This document shows positions 1 to 9,077 of a stretch of 64,000 nt of DNA, one piece after another. Positions within the stretch are counted from its first letter, which is position 1. Each line of letters begins with the position of its first letter. Origin of the DNA: Spirosoma arboris. GTDB lineage: Bacteria; Bacteroidota; Bacteroidia; Cytophagales; Spirosomataceae. The DNA is taken from positions 186,001 to 250,000 of the forward strand of contig NZ_WPIN01000006.1 of NCBI RefSeq assembly GCF_009754945.1, written 5' to 3'. Below the pieces are notes generated by a model. It had not been told where the DNA came from and made no database searches. It saw only the letters and a list, made by a program, of their open reading frames with translations. The position numbers and the translations under genes were made by a program.

Positions 1-142
1 GGGAGCAACGGGCTATCTGCGGCTGTTAAAGCAATTTGGACTGGTTGCAGGCTATAGCGCTACGCTCGATGGCCGGAATATCGGCAAAAGCACACAAATC
101 AATGGAGGCTTAGTGATTGGTCACTGGACTGCAAATAATTAG
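1..142 (+). CDS. C-terminal end of an unidentified protein (partial)
   Basis: An open frame (codons starting at base 2) runs in from the left edge and ends at TAG 140-142, giving about 46 residues. The segment alternates glycine and hydrophobic residues (GLVAGYSA, GGLVIGHW), which could fit the last strands of a beta-barrel or beta-rich envelope protein. It lacks a terminal aromatic residue. The start lies outside the window, so no function is assigned. Confidence 0.5.
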   Translation, partial: GATGYLRLLKQFGLVAGYSATLDGRNIGKSTQINGGLVIGHWTANN

Positions 143-173
143 CCGTCCGTTGGCTTGAACGACCTTATCAACT

Positions 174-1682
174 ATGAAAACGCGTTGTTTTTCGATCATT
201 CTGAGTACGCTCCTTCTGTGGCTAACGGGTTGTAAAGAACCCGTCATAGACGAGGGTGTTCTACCGACCGTAGTCCCTACATCGGTCGATGCCAACGGTG
301 GAACGTGGCGGACCATCATTCTGAAATCAGCATCCGATATAGCAGTTCCTCAACCGATAGCGATTACATCGGATGACTATAAAAAGGAATTTTCCGACGT
401 AAAAAACGGCGTACTGGCAGCCACGCCTGAGCAGAATACGGCAGTTAATTACTGGGCTGCGGGGGGCGTTATACGCTGGAATCAGATTGCCCGCCAGCTA
501 GTGGCTAAATACAATATAGCGCCGGGCTACGACTACGCAACCGGGCAGATAACACCAGCCAGTGCAGGAAATCCTTATGCAGGCCCACCTTTTGCCGCTC
601 GTGTTTATGCACTATTAAGTGTGGCGCAATATGATGCGCTGGTCGTGGCATGGCGTGCTAAGTATCAATACAACCGGCCATCGTTAGAACAACAGGGCGT
701 TGTTTCGCGAGTGCCTATACTCAATGTACCGTCCTATCCATCGGAAGATGCAGCTATTGCCGAGGCATCCTGTCAAATGCTGGCGTATTTTTTTCCGAAC
801 GAAGCAAGTTGGCTCAAGGCAAAAGCGACCGAACATAAACAAAGTAGATTGTGGGCTGGAGCCAATGTTCCCAGTGATTTAAAAGCGGGAGAAGATCTGG
901 CTACCACATTGATGGCCAAAGTCATAGATCGCGCAAAAAGCGACCGCTTTACTGAAGCCATTGACCCGGCTAATAGCTGGCAAACAGCGCTTGCCAAAGC
1001 TCCTTACGATCAGAAATGGAAGAGTATAGAACTACCGGAACGGGCGCCTGTACTGCCGTTGGCGGGTAAGGTGAAAACCTGGTACGATTCAACGGCTATT
1101 TTCCGGACATTGCCTGCGATTCCACCAGCTACTACATCGACGGAGTTTCAGAAAGCCTTAAGTGAAGTGCGTGACATTTCGAACACCCGCACCCGCGACC
1201 AATGGCGTATTGCCAGCTATTGGGATAACGGCCCCAGTACGTATTCGCTAGCTGGCCTTTGGAATTTTCTGGTCGAAGATCTCATTCGGCAGGAGGGTCA
1301 GAATGAACTACGAACGGCCCGAACCTACGCCCTGCTCAATCGAACCATGCAGGATGCAACAACCGCCAGTTGGCAAACAATGTACACGTATTTTGTCCCG
1401 CGCCCTTCGCAAATTGATCCGGAAATAAAGACGGCTACTCCTATTCCAAATGCACCTGGCTACGTAGCCGATCGAGCCGCAGTTTCGACCGCAGCTGCTA
1501 TAATCCTGGCTTATTTGTTCCCTGATGAGACTACGCACTTGAATGCGCAGGCTGCGGAAGCTACATTGTCTGGACTCTATGGCGGAACGCAATTTCGTTT
1601 CGATACCGACGAAGGAGCTAAGCTAGGGGCGGCTATCGGGCAATTGGCTGTTACAGGGGCAACAGCCGATGGTGCTAAATAA
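174..1682 (+). CDS. Lipoprotein of the PAP2 / vanadium haloperoxidase fold, apparently catalytically degenerate
   Basis: This 502-residue protein opens with a lipoprotein signal (LLLWLTGC, Cys about residue 20). Its all-alpha body looks like the bacterial vanadium-dependent haloperoxidase / acid phosphatase family. Recognisable regions are AARVYALLSVAQYDA (about 140), NRPS (about 167), PSYPSEDA (about 185), RDQWRIASYWDNGP (about 340) and GGTQFRFDTDEGAKLG (about 470). Active members have PSYPSGHA and GxHFRxD. Here the histidines are replaced (PSEDA, GTQF), and the second half has NAPGYVADRA at the equivalent place. The fold is therefore likely kept, but classical phosphate or vanadate chemistry is doubtful. 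The envelope location is inferred from the lipobox. Confidence 0.7.
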   Translation: MKTRCFSIILSTLLLWLTGCKEPVIDEGVLPTVVPTSVDANGGTWRTIILKSASDIAVPQPIAITSDDYKKEFSDVKNGVLAATPEQNTAVNYWAAGGVIRWNQIARQLVAKYNIAPGYDYATGQITPASAGNPYAGPPFAARVYALLSVAQYDALVVAWRAKYQYNRPSLEQQGVVSRVPILNVPSYPSEDAAIAEASCQMLAYFFPNEASWLKAKATEHKQSRLWAGANVPSDLKAGEDLATTLMAKVIDRAKSDRFTEAIDPANSWQTALAKAPYDQKWKSIELPERAPVLPLAGKVKTWYDSTAIFRTLPAIPPATTSTEFQKALSEVRDISNTRTRDQWRIASYWDNGPSTYSLAGLWNFLVEDLIRQEGQNELRTARTYALLNRTMQDATTASWQTMYTYFVPRPSQIDPEIKTATPIPNAPGYVADRAAVSTAAAIILAYLFPDETTHLNAQAAEATLSGLYGGTQFRFDTDEGAKLGAAIGQLAVTGATADGAK

Positions 1683-1709
1683 ACCAAGCTGAACTTCATT
1701 GATATAATT

Positions 1710-1736
1710 AGCCGGGCTTACTAATCCGGCTTTTTT
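1710..1736 (+). terminator. Rho-independent terminator after the PAP2-like gene
   Basis: Stem agccgg (1710-1715) pairs with ccggct (1726-1731) across a 10-nt loop and is followed by a run of T to 1736. It lies 28 bases after the stop of the upstream gene and before glgE, so glgE probably has its own promoter. Confidence 0.75.
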
Positions 1737-1783
1737 GTAACATTGCTTCGTTATTCACGATTTATCAATCAAACCTTGATTGC

Positions 1784-3829
1784 ATGAGCGTTCCCACAAC
1801 TATTTCTGGTCTGGCCTGGACTGGCCAATCCCGTGTCGTCATTGAGCGCGTATCTCCTGAACTTGATGGTGGTAAATTTCCTATAAAAGCCATACCCGGC
1901 GATGTGATAGCGATTGAAGCTGACATCTTTGCCGATGGCCACGATTACTTGACGGCTATCCTACTCTATAAACATGCCGACGATGCCACCTGGACCGAGA
2001 GCGGAATGGCTCTGCTTGGCAACGATCGCTGGGGGGTATCTTTCATTGCTGAAAAGCAGGGCCGGTATACGTACACGTTTGAAGCCTGGATAGATCATCT
2101 GGCTTCCTGGCAACACGAGGTTCATCTGAAAGTAGCCGATGGGCAGCGAATTACCAGTGAACTGCTGGCAGGTGCAAACTATGTAGATGGCATGGTGATA
2201 CGGGCAGGAGGGAAGATAGTTGCAGGAACCAAAGCAAAAGGGAAAAAGAAAGAAGGACTGGTTGAGGAGCCAGCAGATGTAAAAGTACTGCGAGAAATGG
2301 CAGCGCTCTTTCGTGACGAAAATCGATACGATGAAGCGGTGTCTGTTGCCGAAAGCGATCAGTTTACATTTTATGCGGCCCGTTACCCTGAACGACAACA
2401 CCCAACTCGGTATCAACATGAGTTAGGCGTAGAGGTAGACCGCGCTCGCGCTGGATTCAGCACCTGGTATTGCCTGTTTCCCCGTTCGGCTTCGCGTGAA
2501 GAGGCCGGGGGCGCGTCCGCCAAACATGGGACATTCAAAGATGTGGAAACACTATTGCCGCGCATTTCGGGAATGGGGTTCGATGTGCTTTACCTTCCGC
2601 CTATTCACCCTATTGGCACCGCTCACCGAAAAGGTAAAAACAATTCGGTCATTTGCCAGCCGGGCGAACCGGGAGTCCCATATGGTATCGGTTCATCAGA
2701 AGGTGGGCATGATGCTATTCATCCTGAACTTGGTACTGTCGACGATTTTAAGCATTTGATTGCTATTGCTGCCAACTATGGTATGGAGGTTGCTATGGAT
2801 CTGGCTATCCAATGTTCGCCCGACCATCCCTGGGCTAAAGAGCACCCCGAATGGTTTAAAAAACGGCCCGATGGCACGATTCAATACGCCGAAAATCCAC
2901 CTAAAAAGTACCAGGATATTTACCCTGTTTACTTCGAAACGGAAGATTGGCAAAATCTCTGGGAAGAGTTAAAGCGCGTTTTACTCGTATGGGCATCCTG
3001 GGGTGTTCGAATTGTGCGGGTCGATAATCCACACACCAAACCGTTTTCGTTTTGGGAGTGGGTCATTGCGGAAGTCAAGAAGGAGTTTCCCGATATGTTG
3101 TTTCTAGCCGAAGCTTTTACCAAACCTAAAGTGATGCAGGAGCTGGCAAAGGGAGGTTTTGCCCATTCGTATACGTATTACACCTGGCGCAATACGAAAA
3201 ATGAGTTGGAAGAGTACATGAATGAGCTAACAAAAGGAGAAATGAGGTATTATTTCCGACCGAATTTCTGGCCGACTACGCATGATATCAACCCGTATAG
3301 TTTGCAGGGAGGGCACGAACCGCAGTTTCTTATCCGCTATTTCATGGCGGCCACGCTGTCGAGCAACTACGGTATTTATGGCCCGTCGTTCGAGTTAATG
3401 GAGCATATCCCATTTCCAAACAAAGAAGAATACCTGAACTCAGAGAAATACGAAATTCGGCATTGGGATTGGGATAAAACCAACAAACTAACCTACCTGA
3501 TTACGCTTGTCAATCGAATTCGGCACGAGAATGCAGCGTTGCAAACGACCAATAATCTAACATTCTGCGCTGTCAATGACGATGCTATTATGGCCTACCT
3601 GAAAACGTCAGGGAGCAATCGATTGCTCATCGTAGTCAATACTGATGCCTATAGCCGTCGGGCTGGTGTTGTGCAGGTTCCTATCTGGCAATTGGGTATC
3701 GGTCATGAGCAGCCATATACTGTTCATGACCTGTTGACAGGAGCCTACTACACATGGCAGGGTGAACAGAATTACGTTGAGCTTGATCCGTATGTACTAC
3801 CCATGCACTTATTCCGAATAGAGATGTAG
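1784..3829 (+). CDS. glgE: Alpha-1,4-glucan:maltose-1-phosphate maltosyltransferase (GH13_3)
   Basis: This 681-residue cytoplasmic enzyme transfers maltose from maltose-1-phosphate to alpha-1,4-glucan ends in the trehalose-to-glycogen route. The N-terminal GlgE domain (about 15-120, GDVIAIEADIFADG) precedes a GH13 barrel (LYLPPIHPIG about 270). Asp414 in VRVDNPHTKP is the expected nucleophile and Glu443 in LAEAFTKP the acid/base. A C-terminal beta domain ends in VLPMHLFRIEM. Length is normal for the family. The usual partners (trehalose synthase/maltokinase, glgB) are not adjacent here. It is flanked by terminators on both sides, which suggests a monocistronic gene. Confidence 0.93.
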   Translation: MSVPTTISGLAWTGQSRVVIERVSPELDGGKFPIKAIPGDVIAIEADIFADGHDYLTAILLYKHADDATWTESGMALLGNDRWGVSFIAEKQGRYTYTFEAWIDHLASWQHEVHLKVADGQRITSELLAGANYVDGMVIRAGGKIVAGTKAKGKKKEGLVEEPADVKVLREMAALFRDENRYDEAVSVAESDQFTFYAARYPERQHPTRYQHELGVEVDRARAGFSTWYCLFPRSASREEAGGASAKHGTFKDVETLLPRISGMGFDVLYLPPIHPIGTAHRKGKNNSVICQPGEPGVPYGIGSSEGGHDAIHPELGTVDDFKHLIAIAANYGMEVAMDLAIQCSPDHPWAKEHPEWFKKRPDGTIQYAENPPKKYQDIYPVYFETEDWQNLWEELKRVLLVWASWGVRIVRVDNPHTKPFSFWEWVIAEVKKEFPDMLFLAEAFTKPKVMQELAKGGFAHSYTYYTWRNTKNELEEYMNELTKGEMRYYFRPNFWPTTHDINPYSLQGGHEPQFLIRYFMAATLSSNYGIYGPSFELMEHIPFPNKEEYLNSEKYEIRHWDWDKTNKLTYLITLVNRIRHENAALQTTNNLTFCAVNDDAIMAYLKTSGSNRLLIVVNTDAYSRRAGVVQVPIWQLGIGHEQPYTVHDLLTGAYYTWQGEQNYVELDPYVLPMHLFRIEM

Positions 3830-3900
3830 TTTGATAAAGTATCAAAAATAGATTCTTGAGGCTGTCCGCCTGGAAAAGTCTAATGTCGAATCACCTGATT

Positions 3901-3937
3901 AATAAAGGAGACTATCAACTAGATGGTCTCCTTTATT
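3901..3937. terminator. Bidirectional hairpin between glgE and the convergent lipoprotein gene
   Basis: A perfect 12-bp stem, aataaaggagac (3901-3912) with gtctcctttatt (3926-3937), with further partial pairing in the loop. It lies between convergent genes, which suits termination on both strands. Confidence 0.7.
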
Positions 3938-3985
3938 ACTTAAGTAACCAACACAAACGCCAGATTAAGCCAATAACATGTCTAT

Positions 3986-4453
3986 TTAGACTTTTTTGAA
4001 TTTTAGAATTGTAGTACCTGTCTGACCAACGGGTGTATAGTAATAGTAAAATACATTTGTTTCGGTACAGGTCATTTTTAGGAAGTCGGCGCTTTTTTGG
4101 GGAGTCAAATAGATTGTGTAACTTATGCACACAGACCTCAAGGACACATTTCCAATTGCCAGAGAATTGTCGAAATCCTGTTCTACAGTCGCTTTTTGAT
4201 AAGTAAGACTATCGATAAGCTGGCCATTGAGGCTAGATTTAACGACAATACCAACGGTTTCTGATGCTGTAGGCTTTATAACTAATGTAATATCATCTCC
4301 CTTAATTGGAAGTGGATTCTTAGTTGCCTGAATCTTATAGGTACCTGCTAGTGATTGTGCTGGTTCTGGCAAGTTTAAGGTATTCTTGGTACAAGACATA
4401 CCGCCTGTTATAACTAAAAGAAAAAGCCCTCCCAATAGTCTGAGATTAACCAT
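3986..4453 (-). CDS. Small hypothetical lipoprotein
   Basis: This 155-residue protein begins MVNLRLLGGLFLLVITGGMSC, a signal peptide with a lipobox-like GGMSC, so Cys21 is likely lipidated. The rest is beta-rich and serine/threonine-rich (LAGTYKIQATKNP, ITLVIKPTASE). It resembles the compact lipocalin-like or META-like lipoproteins common in Bacteroidota, but I do not recognise a named family. It lies downstream of the M1 peptidase on the same strand with an 88-bp gap, so cotranscription is possible. Confidence 0.65.
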   Translation of the reverse strand: MVNLRLLGGLFLLVITGGMSCTKNTLNLPEPAQSLAGTYKIQATKNPLPIKGDDITLVIKPTASETVGIVVKSSLNGQLIDSLTYQKATVEQDFDNSLAIGNVSLRSVCISYTIYLTPQKSADFLKMTCTETNVFYYYYTPVGQTGTTILKFKKV

Positions 4454-4541
4454 ATTCTTCGATGAGTTCGTTCAGTTTTGAAACGAAGAATATTGGATTT
4501 TACTATACAGAAATAGTAAAAATTGAGGCTTTTATTGGAGG

Positions 4542-6536
4542 CTATCGAACCAGAACTACCCGGCTTTGCAATCCAGATGGTGTTTCTACTGTGACCGTAT
4601 AGCGACCCGCCGACAATCCACGCAGGCTTAAGGTTCGGCTATAATCGCCGGGTGCCAGATTCGACTCATTCGTTGTCTTGACCTGCTGACCAAGTAAGTT
4701 CGTTAATGACAACGTAACAGCTCCTCGTTCAGATAGCGTAAAGTCAACCACCAGCGTTTCGGTGGTTGGGTTTGGGTAAACGCGTAACCCTGTTTTTGCT
4801 GGTTCAGGTATTGCGGTTACAATCGATGTTGTCGATGATTCGACAGTTTTTAGAATCCAGTTATTGGGATCGATAACGACATTGGTAACAGCTCCCCGGC
4901 CGGGAACCGTGAACGTTTGATCGGCGCTGTTGTTGAAGACGGTCACGGTTGTGTCACCCGCTGCCGATTGCACCAGCATTTGTACAGGCATCGTAAATGA
5001 GGCAGGATTTGTCGATTTTGTGTTGCTTTGTTGCAATCGTACGGTCGCAAATTTACCTCCACCCGTGATGGTTGCCTTGTATGTTGGATAGCCTTCGCCA
5101 TAAATCCACTGCTTAAAGAAGTAACCCAAATCTTTCCCGGAAACCTGTTGGGCCACTGCCTGAAAGTCCTCAGTAACGGCGGTATTATAGGTTAGGGTAG
5201 GTGTTGCTACATACGTACGTAGTACACGAAAGAATGTACTATCACCCACTACGCCCCGAAGCATGTGTAGCACAGTTGCGCCTTTCGCATAACTTCGATT
5301 GCTGTTGAAAATATTGTTAAAAGAACTAATGTCCTGAACATAAACGCTTCCTACTGCAAGGCGAGCATTATTCATAAACGTGTTCATATAAGATTGATAC
5401 CCTGCCCGCCCACTAACTGATTCCGTATAAACAGCTTCACCATAGGAGGCAAAGCCCTCGTTAAGCCAGATATTCTGCCAGTCGCGACAGGTAATTTTAT
5501 CGCCAAACCATTGGTGAGCCAGTTCATGTGCAATCACATTAGGCGTTAAAGAGGAAATCCCCATTGAGGTTATCGTTTGGTGTTCCATGCCCCCATTGGC
5601 CCATGCGAATTGCGCATGACCATACTTTTCCCGCAAAAATGGATAGGTACCAAATTGGTTGGTAAACAATTGAAGCATGCTGGGAGTCAGCGCGAGACTC
5701 GACTGAACACTGGCTAGATTTTCGGGATAGATATAGTGCGTAACGGGCATGGTCTGCGTGCCATACGTAAAGGGTGTATCGTATTGAGCGTAGTTTGATA
5801 CGGCTATCGAAATGAGGTACTGAGCAATAGGGTAGCTGTTTTTCCAGAGGTAGGTTTTGGTACCGTCTATATTGGTCGTTATGCTGATAAGCTTGCCATT
5901 AGAAACCGAAACAAATTGTGCAGGAGCCGTAATTCGTACTGAGGATGAGTCGGCTTTATCGGCAGGTGTATCCCGACAGGGGAACCAATCTGGAGCGCCA
6001 TAAGGCTCACTTAAACTCCAGATAACAGGATCAGTTGTCGATTCGTGTTTGTCAAATTTGAAACTGCCCTGAACACTGCTATTGGGAATTCCATGATAAA
6101 ATACGGTTAAGGTCAGGGCTTGTCCCGTAGTTAGAGCTTGTGGCGGGGTAATGGTTAGTTTATTTTGGGCATGTTGAAAGCTCAATTTTTGGTTGCTTAC
6201 TTTTACTGAATCAACCCGTAATCCCTCGCCTGTTGTAGCGCTGGTTGAGTTCAAATCCAGAAAAAAACTAGTAAGCGTAGATGACGTGCTCTTCAAAGTA
6301 ATCGTTGCTGCGCCACGCAAACTAGCTGGCGTAGTTGTCAGGCGTAGATCGAGGCCGTAGTAGGTAACGTCGATAGTTGCATCGCCGGGATAAGCCAGGC
6401 GCGCTTTTGGATTATCTGCCAACTGCCCAAAGTAGCGTACTTTACCCGCCTGGCAGGCTTGCCAGCCTTGTGTGTCAAGTTGGGCATAGGCGGCTAACGG
6501 TAAAAGAAACAGGAGATAGATAGATAGAGTTTTCAT
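4542..6536 (-). CDS. Secreted M1 family aminopeptidase with T9SS sorting domain
   Basis: This 664-residue zinc aminopeptidase has a signal peptide (residues 1-18, ending YAQ). The exopeptidase-type motif GGMEH is at 315-319, the zinc motif HELAH at 337-341, and the third ligand Glu360 in LNEGFASYGEA. After the catalytic region comes an Ig-like segment. A C-terminal type A sorting domain (about 585-664: LRVYPNPTTE, then AGRYTVTVETPSG) predicts export by the type IX system and surface attachment or release. It probably trims peptides outside the cell. It is upstream of the small lipoprotein gene and 43 bp after the DUF4230 gene. Confidence 0.9.
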   Translation of the reverse strand: MKTLSIYLLFLLPLAAYAQLDTQGWQACQAGKVRYFGQLADNPKARLAYPGDATIDVTYYGLDLRLTTTPASLRGAATITLKSTSSTLTSFFLDLNSTSATTGEGLRVDSVKVSNQKLSFQHAQNKLTITPPQALTTGQALTLTVFYHGIPNSSVQGSFKFDKHESTTDPVIWSLSEPYGAPDWFPCRDTPADKADSSSVRITAPAQFVSVSNGKLISITTNIDGTKTYLWKNSYPIAQYLISIAVSNYAQYDTPFTYGTQTMPVTHYIYPENLASVQSSLALTPSMLQLFTNQFGTYPFLREKYGHAQFAWANGGMEHQTITSMGISSLTPNVIAHELAHQWFGDKITCRDWQNIWLNEGFASYGEAVYTESVSGRAGYQSYMNTFMNNARLAVGSVYVQDISSFNNIFNSNRSYAKGATVLHMLRGVVGDSTFFRVLRTYVATPTLTYNTAVTEDFQAVAQQVSGKDLGYFFKQWIYGEGYPTYKATITGGGKFATVRLQQSNTKSTNPASFTMPVQMLVQSAAGDTTVTVFNNSADQTFTVPGRGAVTNVVIDPNNWILKTVESSTTSIVTAIPEPAKTGLRVYPNPTTETLVVDFTLSERGAVTLSLTNLLGQQVKTTNESNLAPGDYSRTLSLRGLSAGRYTVTVETPSGLQSRVVLVR

Positions 6537-6579
6537 AAAGCTGGATCAATATTGACTGAACTGCCAAACCGACAATTGG

Positions 6580-7248
6580 TTAAAGGTCTTCTTCATCTTC
6601 TTCGGGACTCAGAAAGGCAGGCAATTTCGGAGTATCTTCGGCTTTTGCTTTCAAGGCTTCCAGTTTTTTCTGTTCGGCTTCGGGTAATTGAAGCTGCCAG
6701 CCCATCGAACTCGCTAACTGATACATCATATACTGAATCTGATTGTTAGCGATTTTAGGGAGATCGCTCTGCATGGCCCGCTCATTCATAGCTTGCTTGG
6801 CCTCTTCTAAGATTTGCGTATAATCGGCTCCACTGAAATGATTAAGAATACCCGCCTGAATATCGTAAAATTTATAATCGGTATCGATTGACAGAATTTC
6901 GGGTTGGGGAAATGCCTCGATAATCAGCTTTTTCTGGCCATCATCGGGCGCGCGAAATCGTACTTTAGCGAAATCGAAACCTACCAGCACTTTTGATTTG
7001 GCAATGACCATTGCCTTCTTCGGATCATTCAGTAGGTATAATATCTTTTTCTGATCCTGATAATTATATATCTCGGAGAAATAACCTTCGGCCATTACTA
7101 CTTTAAATACCTTTTCGATACGCTCCAGCAAGAGTACAGAATCCCGCTGAACGTCGGGCGTGGCGCTACCCTTGCGTAAGGTGTTCGCCAGCGCAACTCC
7201 TCCGCCAGCACCCACAAGTAATAGTAAAACGGTGGTTAAGAAATCCAT
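6580..7248 (-). CDS. DUF4230 domain protein, membrane anchored
   Basis: This 222-residue protein has one N-terminal membrane segment (about 4-22, rich in L, V, G). The soluble domain has the pattern of DUF4230 (YFSEIYNYQD, KKAMVIAKSKVLVGFDFAKV, FPQPEILSIDTDYKFYDIQ). Biochemical function is unknown. The acidic tail (SPEEDEEDL) is likely disordered. It lies downstream of rny but is separated from it by a long inverted repeat and has a TAnnTTTG-type -7 box of its own, so independent transcription is likely. Confidence 0.8.
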   Translation of the reverse strand: MDFLTTVLLLLVGAGGGVALANTLRKGSATPDVQRDSVLLLERIEKVFKVVMAEGYFSEIYNYQDQKKILYLLNDPKKAMVIAKSKVLVGFDFAKVRFRAPDDGQKKLIIEAFPQPEILSIDTDYKFYDIQAGILNHFSGADYTQILEEAKQAMNERAMQSDLPKIANNQIQYMMYQLASSMGWQLQLPEAEQKKLEALKAKAEDTPKLPAFLSPEEDEEDL

Positions 7249-7255
7249 AATGGGC

Positions 7256-7263
7256 CAAATGTA
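7256..7263 (-). promoter_or_regulatory. -7 box (TACATTTG on minus strand) of the DUF4230 gene
   Basis: Forward CAAATGTA reads TACATTTG on the minus strand, an exact TAnnTTTG match. It ends only 8 bases from the ATG at 7248, so the transcript could be leaderless or nearly so. No clear -33 element is seen. Confidence 0.35.
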
Positions 7264-7294
7264 TGGTGAACAGCACGGGCGCCCCCGAATGTAT

Positions 7295-7355
7295 AAAGAA
7301 AAATGTACAATGAGTAAGGGCCTACTATCCCATTATCCATTGTACATTTTTCTTT
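7295..7355. repeat. 18-bp perfect inverted repeat between rny and DUF4230 gene
   Basis: The arm aaagaaaaatgtacaatg (7295-7312) is the exact reverse complement of 7338-7355, with a 25-nt loop. It follows the rny stop on the minus strand and could terminate or stabilise the rny transcript. Confidence 0.75.
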
Positions 7356-7367
7356 AATTAGTAAAGA

Positions 7368-8972
7368 TTACTTCGCGTAGGCTACAGCTCGCATTTCCCG
7401 AATAACTGTCACTTTAATTTGACCGGGATATTGCATTTCCTTCTCGATTTTCTGCGAAATTTCGTACGAAAGCACCCCCGCCCGTTCATCAGAAACATGA
7501 TCTGCATCGACCATAATCCGAAGTTCACGTCCGGCCTGAATGGCGTAGCACTTCGTTACGCCAGGAAAGTTGCTTGCCAATTCTTCGAGTTCTTTCAGGC
7601 GCTTAATGTACGACTCCATCATTTCTCGTCGGGCACCAGGTCGCGAGCCGGAAACGGCATCACAAACCTGAACAATCGGCGAAATCATACTGGTCATCTC
7701 GATCTCGTCATGGTGAGCACCAATGGCGTTAATGACTTCGGGGTTCTCCTTGTATTTTTTCGCCAATTCCATTCCCAGAATGGCGTGGGGCAACTCAGCT
7801 TCTTCGGGCCATACTTTACCAATGTCATGAAGCAAACCAGCACGTTTGGCTAACTTGGCATTCAACCCCAGTTCTGCAGCCATAGTAGCGCAAAGTTTAG
7901 CTACTTCACGCGAGTGTTGGAGCAGATTCTGGCCGTAACTTGACCGGAAACGCATGCGTCCAACCATTTTAATCAATTCGGGATGGAGACCATGAATGCC
8001 GAGATCAATGACAGTACGTTCGCCAATTTCCACAATTTCATCTTCAATATTCTTGCGGGTTTTGGCTACAATCTCTTCAATACGGGCGGGGTGAATTCGA
8101 CCATCCTGTACAAGTCGGTGTAAAGAAAGACGGGCAATCTCGCGCCGGACAGGATCGAAACCTGAAATAATGATCGCTTCAGGGGTATCATCGACAATGA
8201 TTTCGACACCAGTTGCGGCTTCCAAGGCACGGATATTACGCCCTTCGCGGCCAATAACTTTGCCCTTTACATCGTCAGATTCAATGTTGAAAACCGACAC
8301 ACAGTTCTCGATCGCGTGTTCGGTAGCTGTTCGCTGGATGGTTTCGATAACTACTTTTTTTGCCTCCTTAGTAGCGGTCAATTTTGCCTCTTCAACGATA
8401 TTTTTGATGTAGGAGGAGGCCCGGGTTTCTGCTTCCGCCTTCAGCGTTTCGATGAGTTGATCTCTGGCCTGATCGGCTGAGAGACCTGCAATCTTTTCGA
8501 GTTGTGCTACTTGATCGGCCAGCATTCGGTCGGCTTCCTGCTGCCGACGGTCAACATCTTCCCGGCGTTTATTGAGTGCGTCAATTTGTTGCGAAAGGCT
8601 ATTTTTCTGCTGACCGATTTCATTTCGTTGCTGATTCAGCTCACCTTCGCGATTGCGTTGCTGGTCGGCCTGTTGGGCTAATTGTTGTTCTCGTTGCTTG
8701 AGTTTACTTTCGTTTTGTAGGAGTAAATTTCGTTTCTGATTCGTTGTTTCTTCAAATTCGGTTTTTAGCTTCAGATATTTTTCTTTAGCCTCCAGCATTC
8801 GTTCCTTCTTAATCGTTTCGGCCTGTAATTCAGCATTTTTTAAAAGGGCTGCTGCTTTCTCTTCCGCTTCTTTTTCGTGCTTTCCACGAACGCCCGCCAT
8901 CATCTGGCGGCCAATCACTATGCCAATACCGCCCCCTAAAAGGGCAGCAAGAATCGTTAACCAAGTGTCCAT
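7368..8972 (-). CDS. rny: Ribonuclease Y
   Basis: This 534-residue membrane-anchored endoribonuclease initiates mRNA decay. It has an N-terminal transmembrane segment (about 4-22), a long Gln/Glu/Lys-rich coiled coil (about 30-190), a KH RNA-binding domain with GKVIGREGRNIRALE (237-251), and an HD phosphohydrolase domain with HDIGK at 382-386. Length and domain order are normal for the family. The start is an ATG 105 bp downstream of zapA on the same strand, the arrangement typical of Bacteroidota. Confidence 0.96.
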   Translation of the reverse strand: MDTWLTILAALLGGGIGIVIGRQMMAGVRGKHEKEAEEKAAALLKNAELQAETIKKERMLEAKEKYLKLKTEFEETTNQKRNLLLQNESKLKQREQQLAQQADQQRNREGELNQQRNEIGQQKNSLSQQIDALNKRREDVDRRQQEADRMLADQVAQLEKIAGLSADQARDQLIETLKAEAETRASSYIKNIVEEAKLTATKEAKKVVIETIQRTATEHAIENCVSVFNIESDDVKGKVIGREGRNIRALEAATGVEIIVDDTPEAIIISGFDPVRREIARLSLHRLVQDGRIHPARIEEIVAKTRKNIEDEIVEIGERTVIDLGIHGLHPELIKMVGRMRFRSSYGQNLLQHSREVAKLCATMAAELGLNAKLAKRAGLLHDIGKVWPEEAELPHAILGMELAKKYKENPEVINAIGAHHDEIEMTSMISPIVQVCDAVSGSRPGARREMMESYIKRLKELEELASNFPGVTKCYAIQAGRELRIMVDADHVSDERAGVLSYEISQKIEKEMQYPGQIKVTVIREMRAVAYAK

Positions 8973-9077
8973 TGGACTATATCGTTAAGGTTGAACAAAT
9001 AAACCATCAACCTGCTGCGATACGAGTGCCCTGAACGCGAACTCTGAGTTATGCGGGGTGGGCGGCCCGCCGGTTTT
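8973..9077 (-). ncRNA. Possible 6S RNA (ssrS) in the zapA-rny spacer
   Basis: The spacer is short (105 bp) but unusually GC-rich and structured. On the minus strand, aact/agtt around a 3-nt loop (about 9039-9049) extends through cgc/gcg and ccc/ggg. From memory, 6S RNA is often annotated beside zapA, including in Bacteroidota, but I could not run a covariance model. The RNA could extend into zapA or rny. Treat this as a candidate only. Confidence 0.3.
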
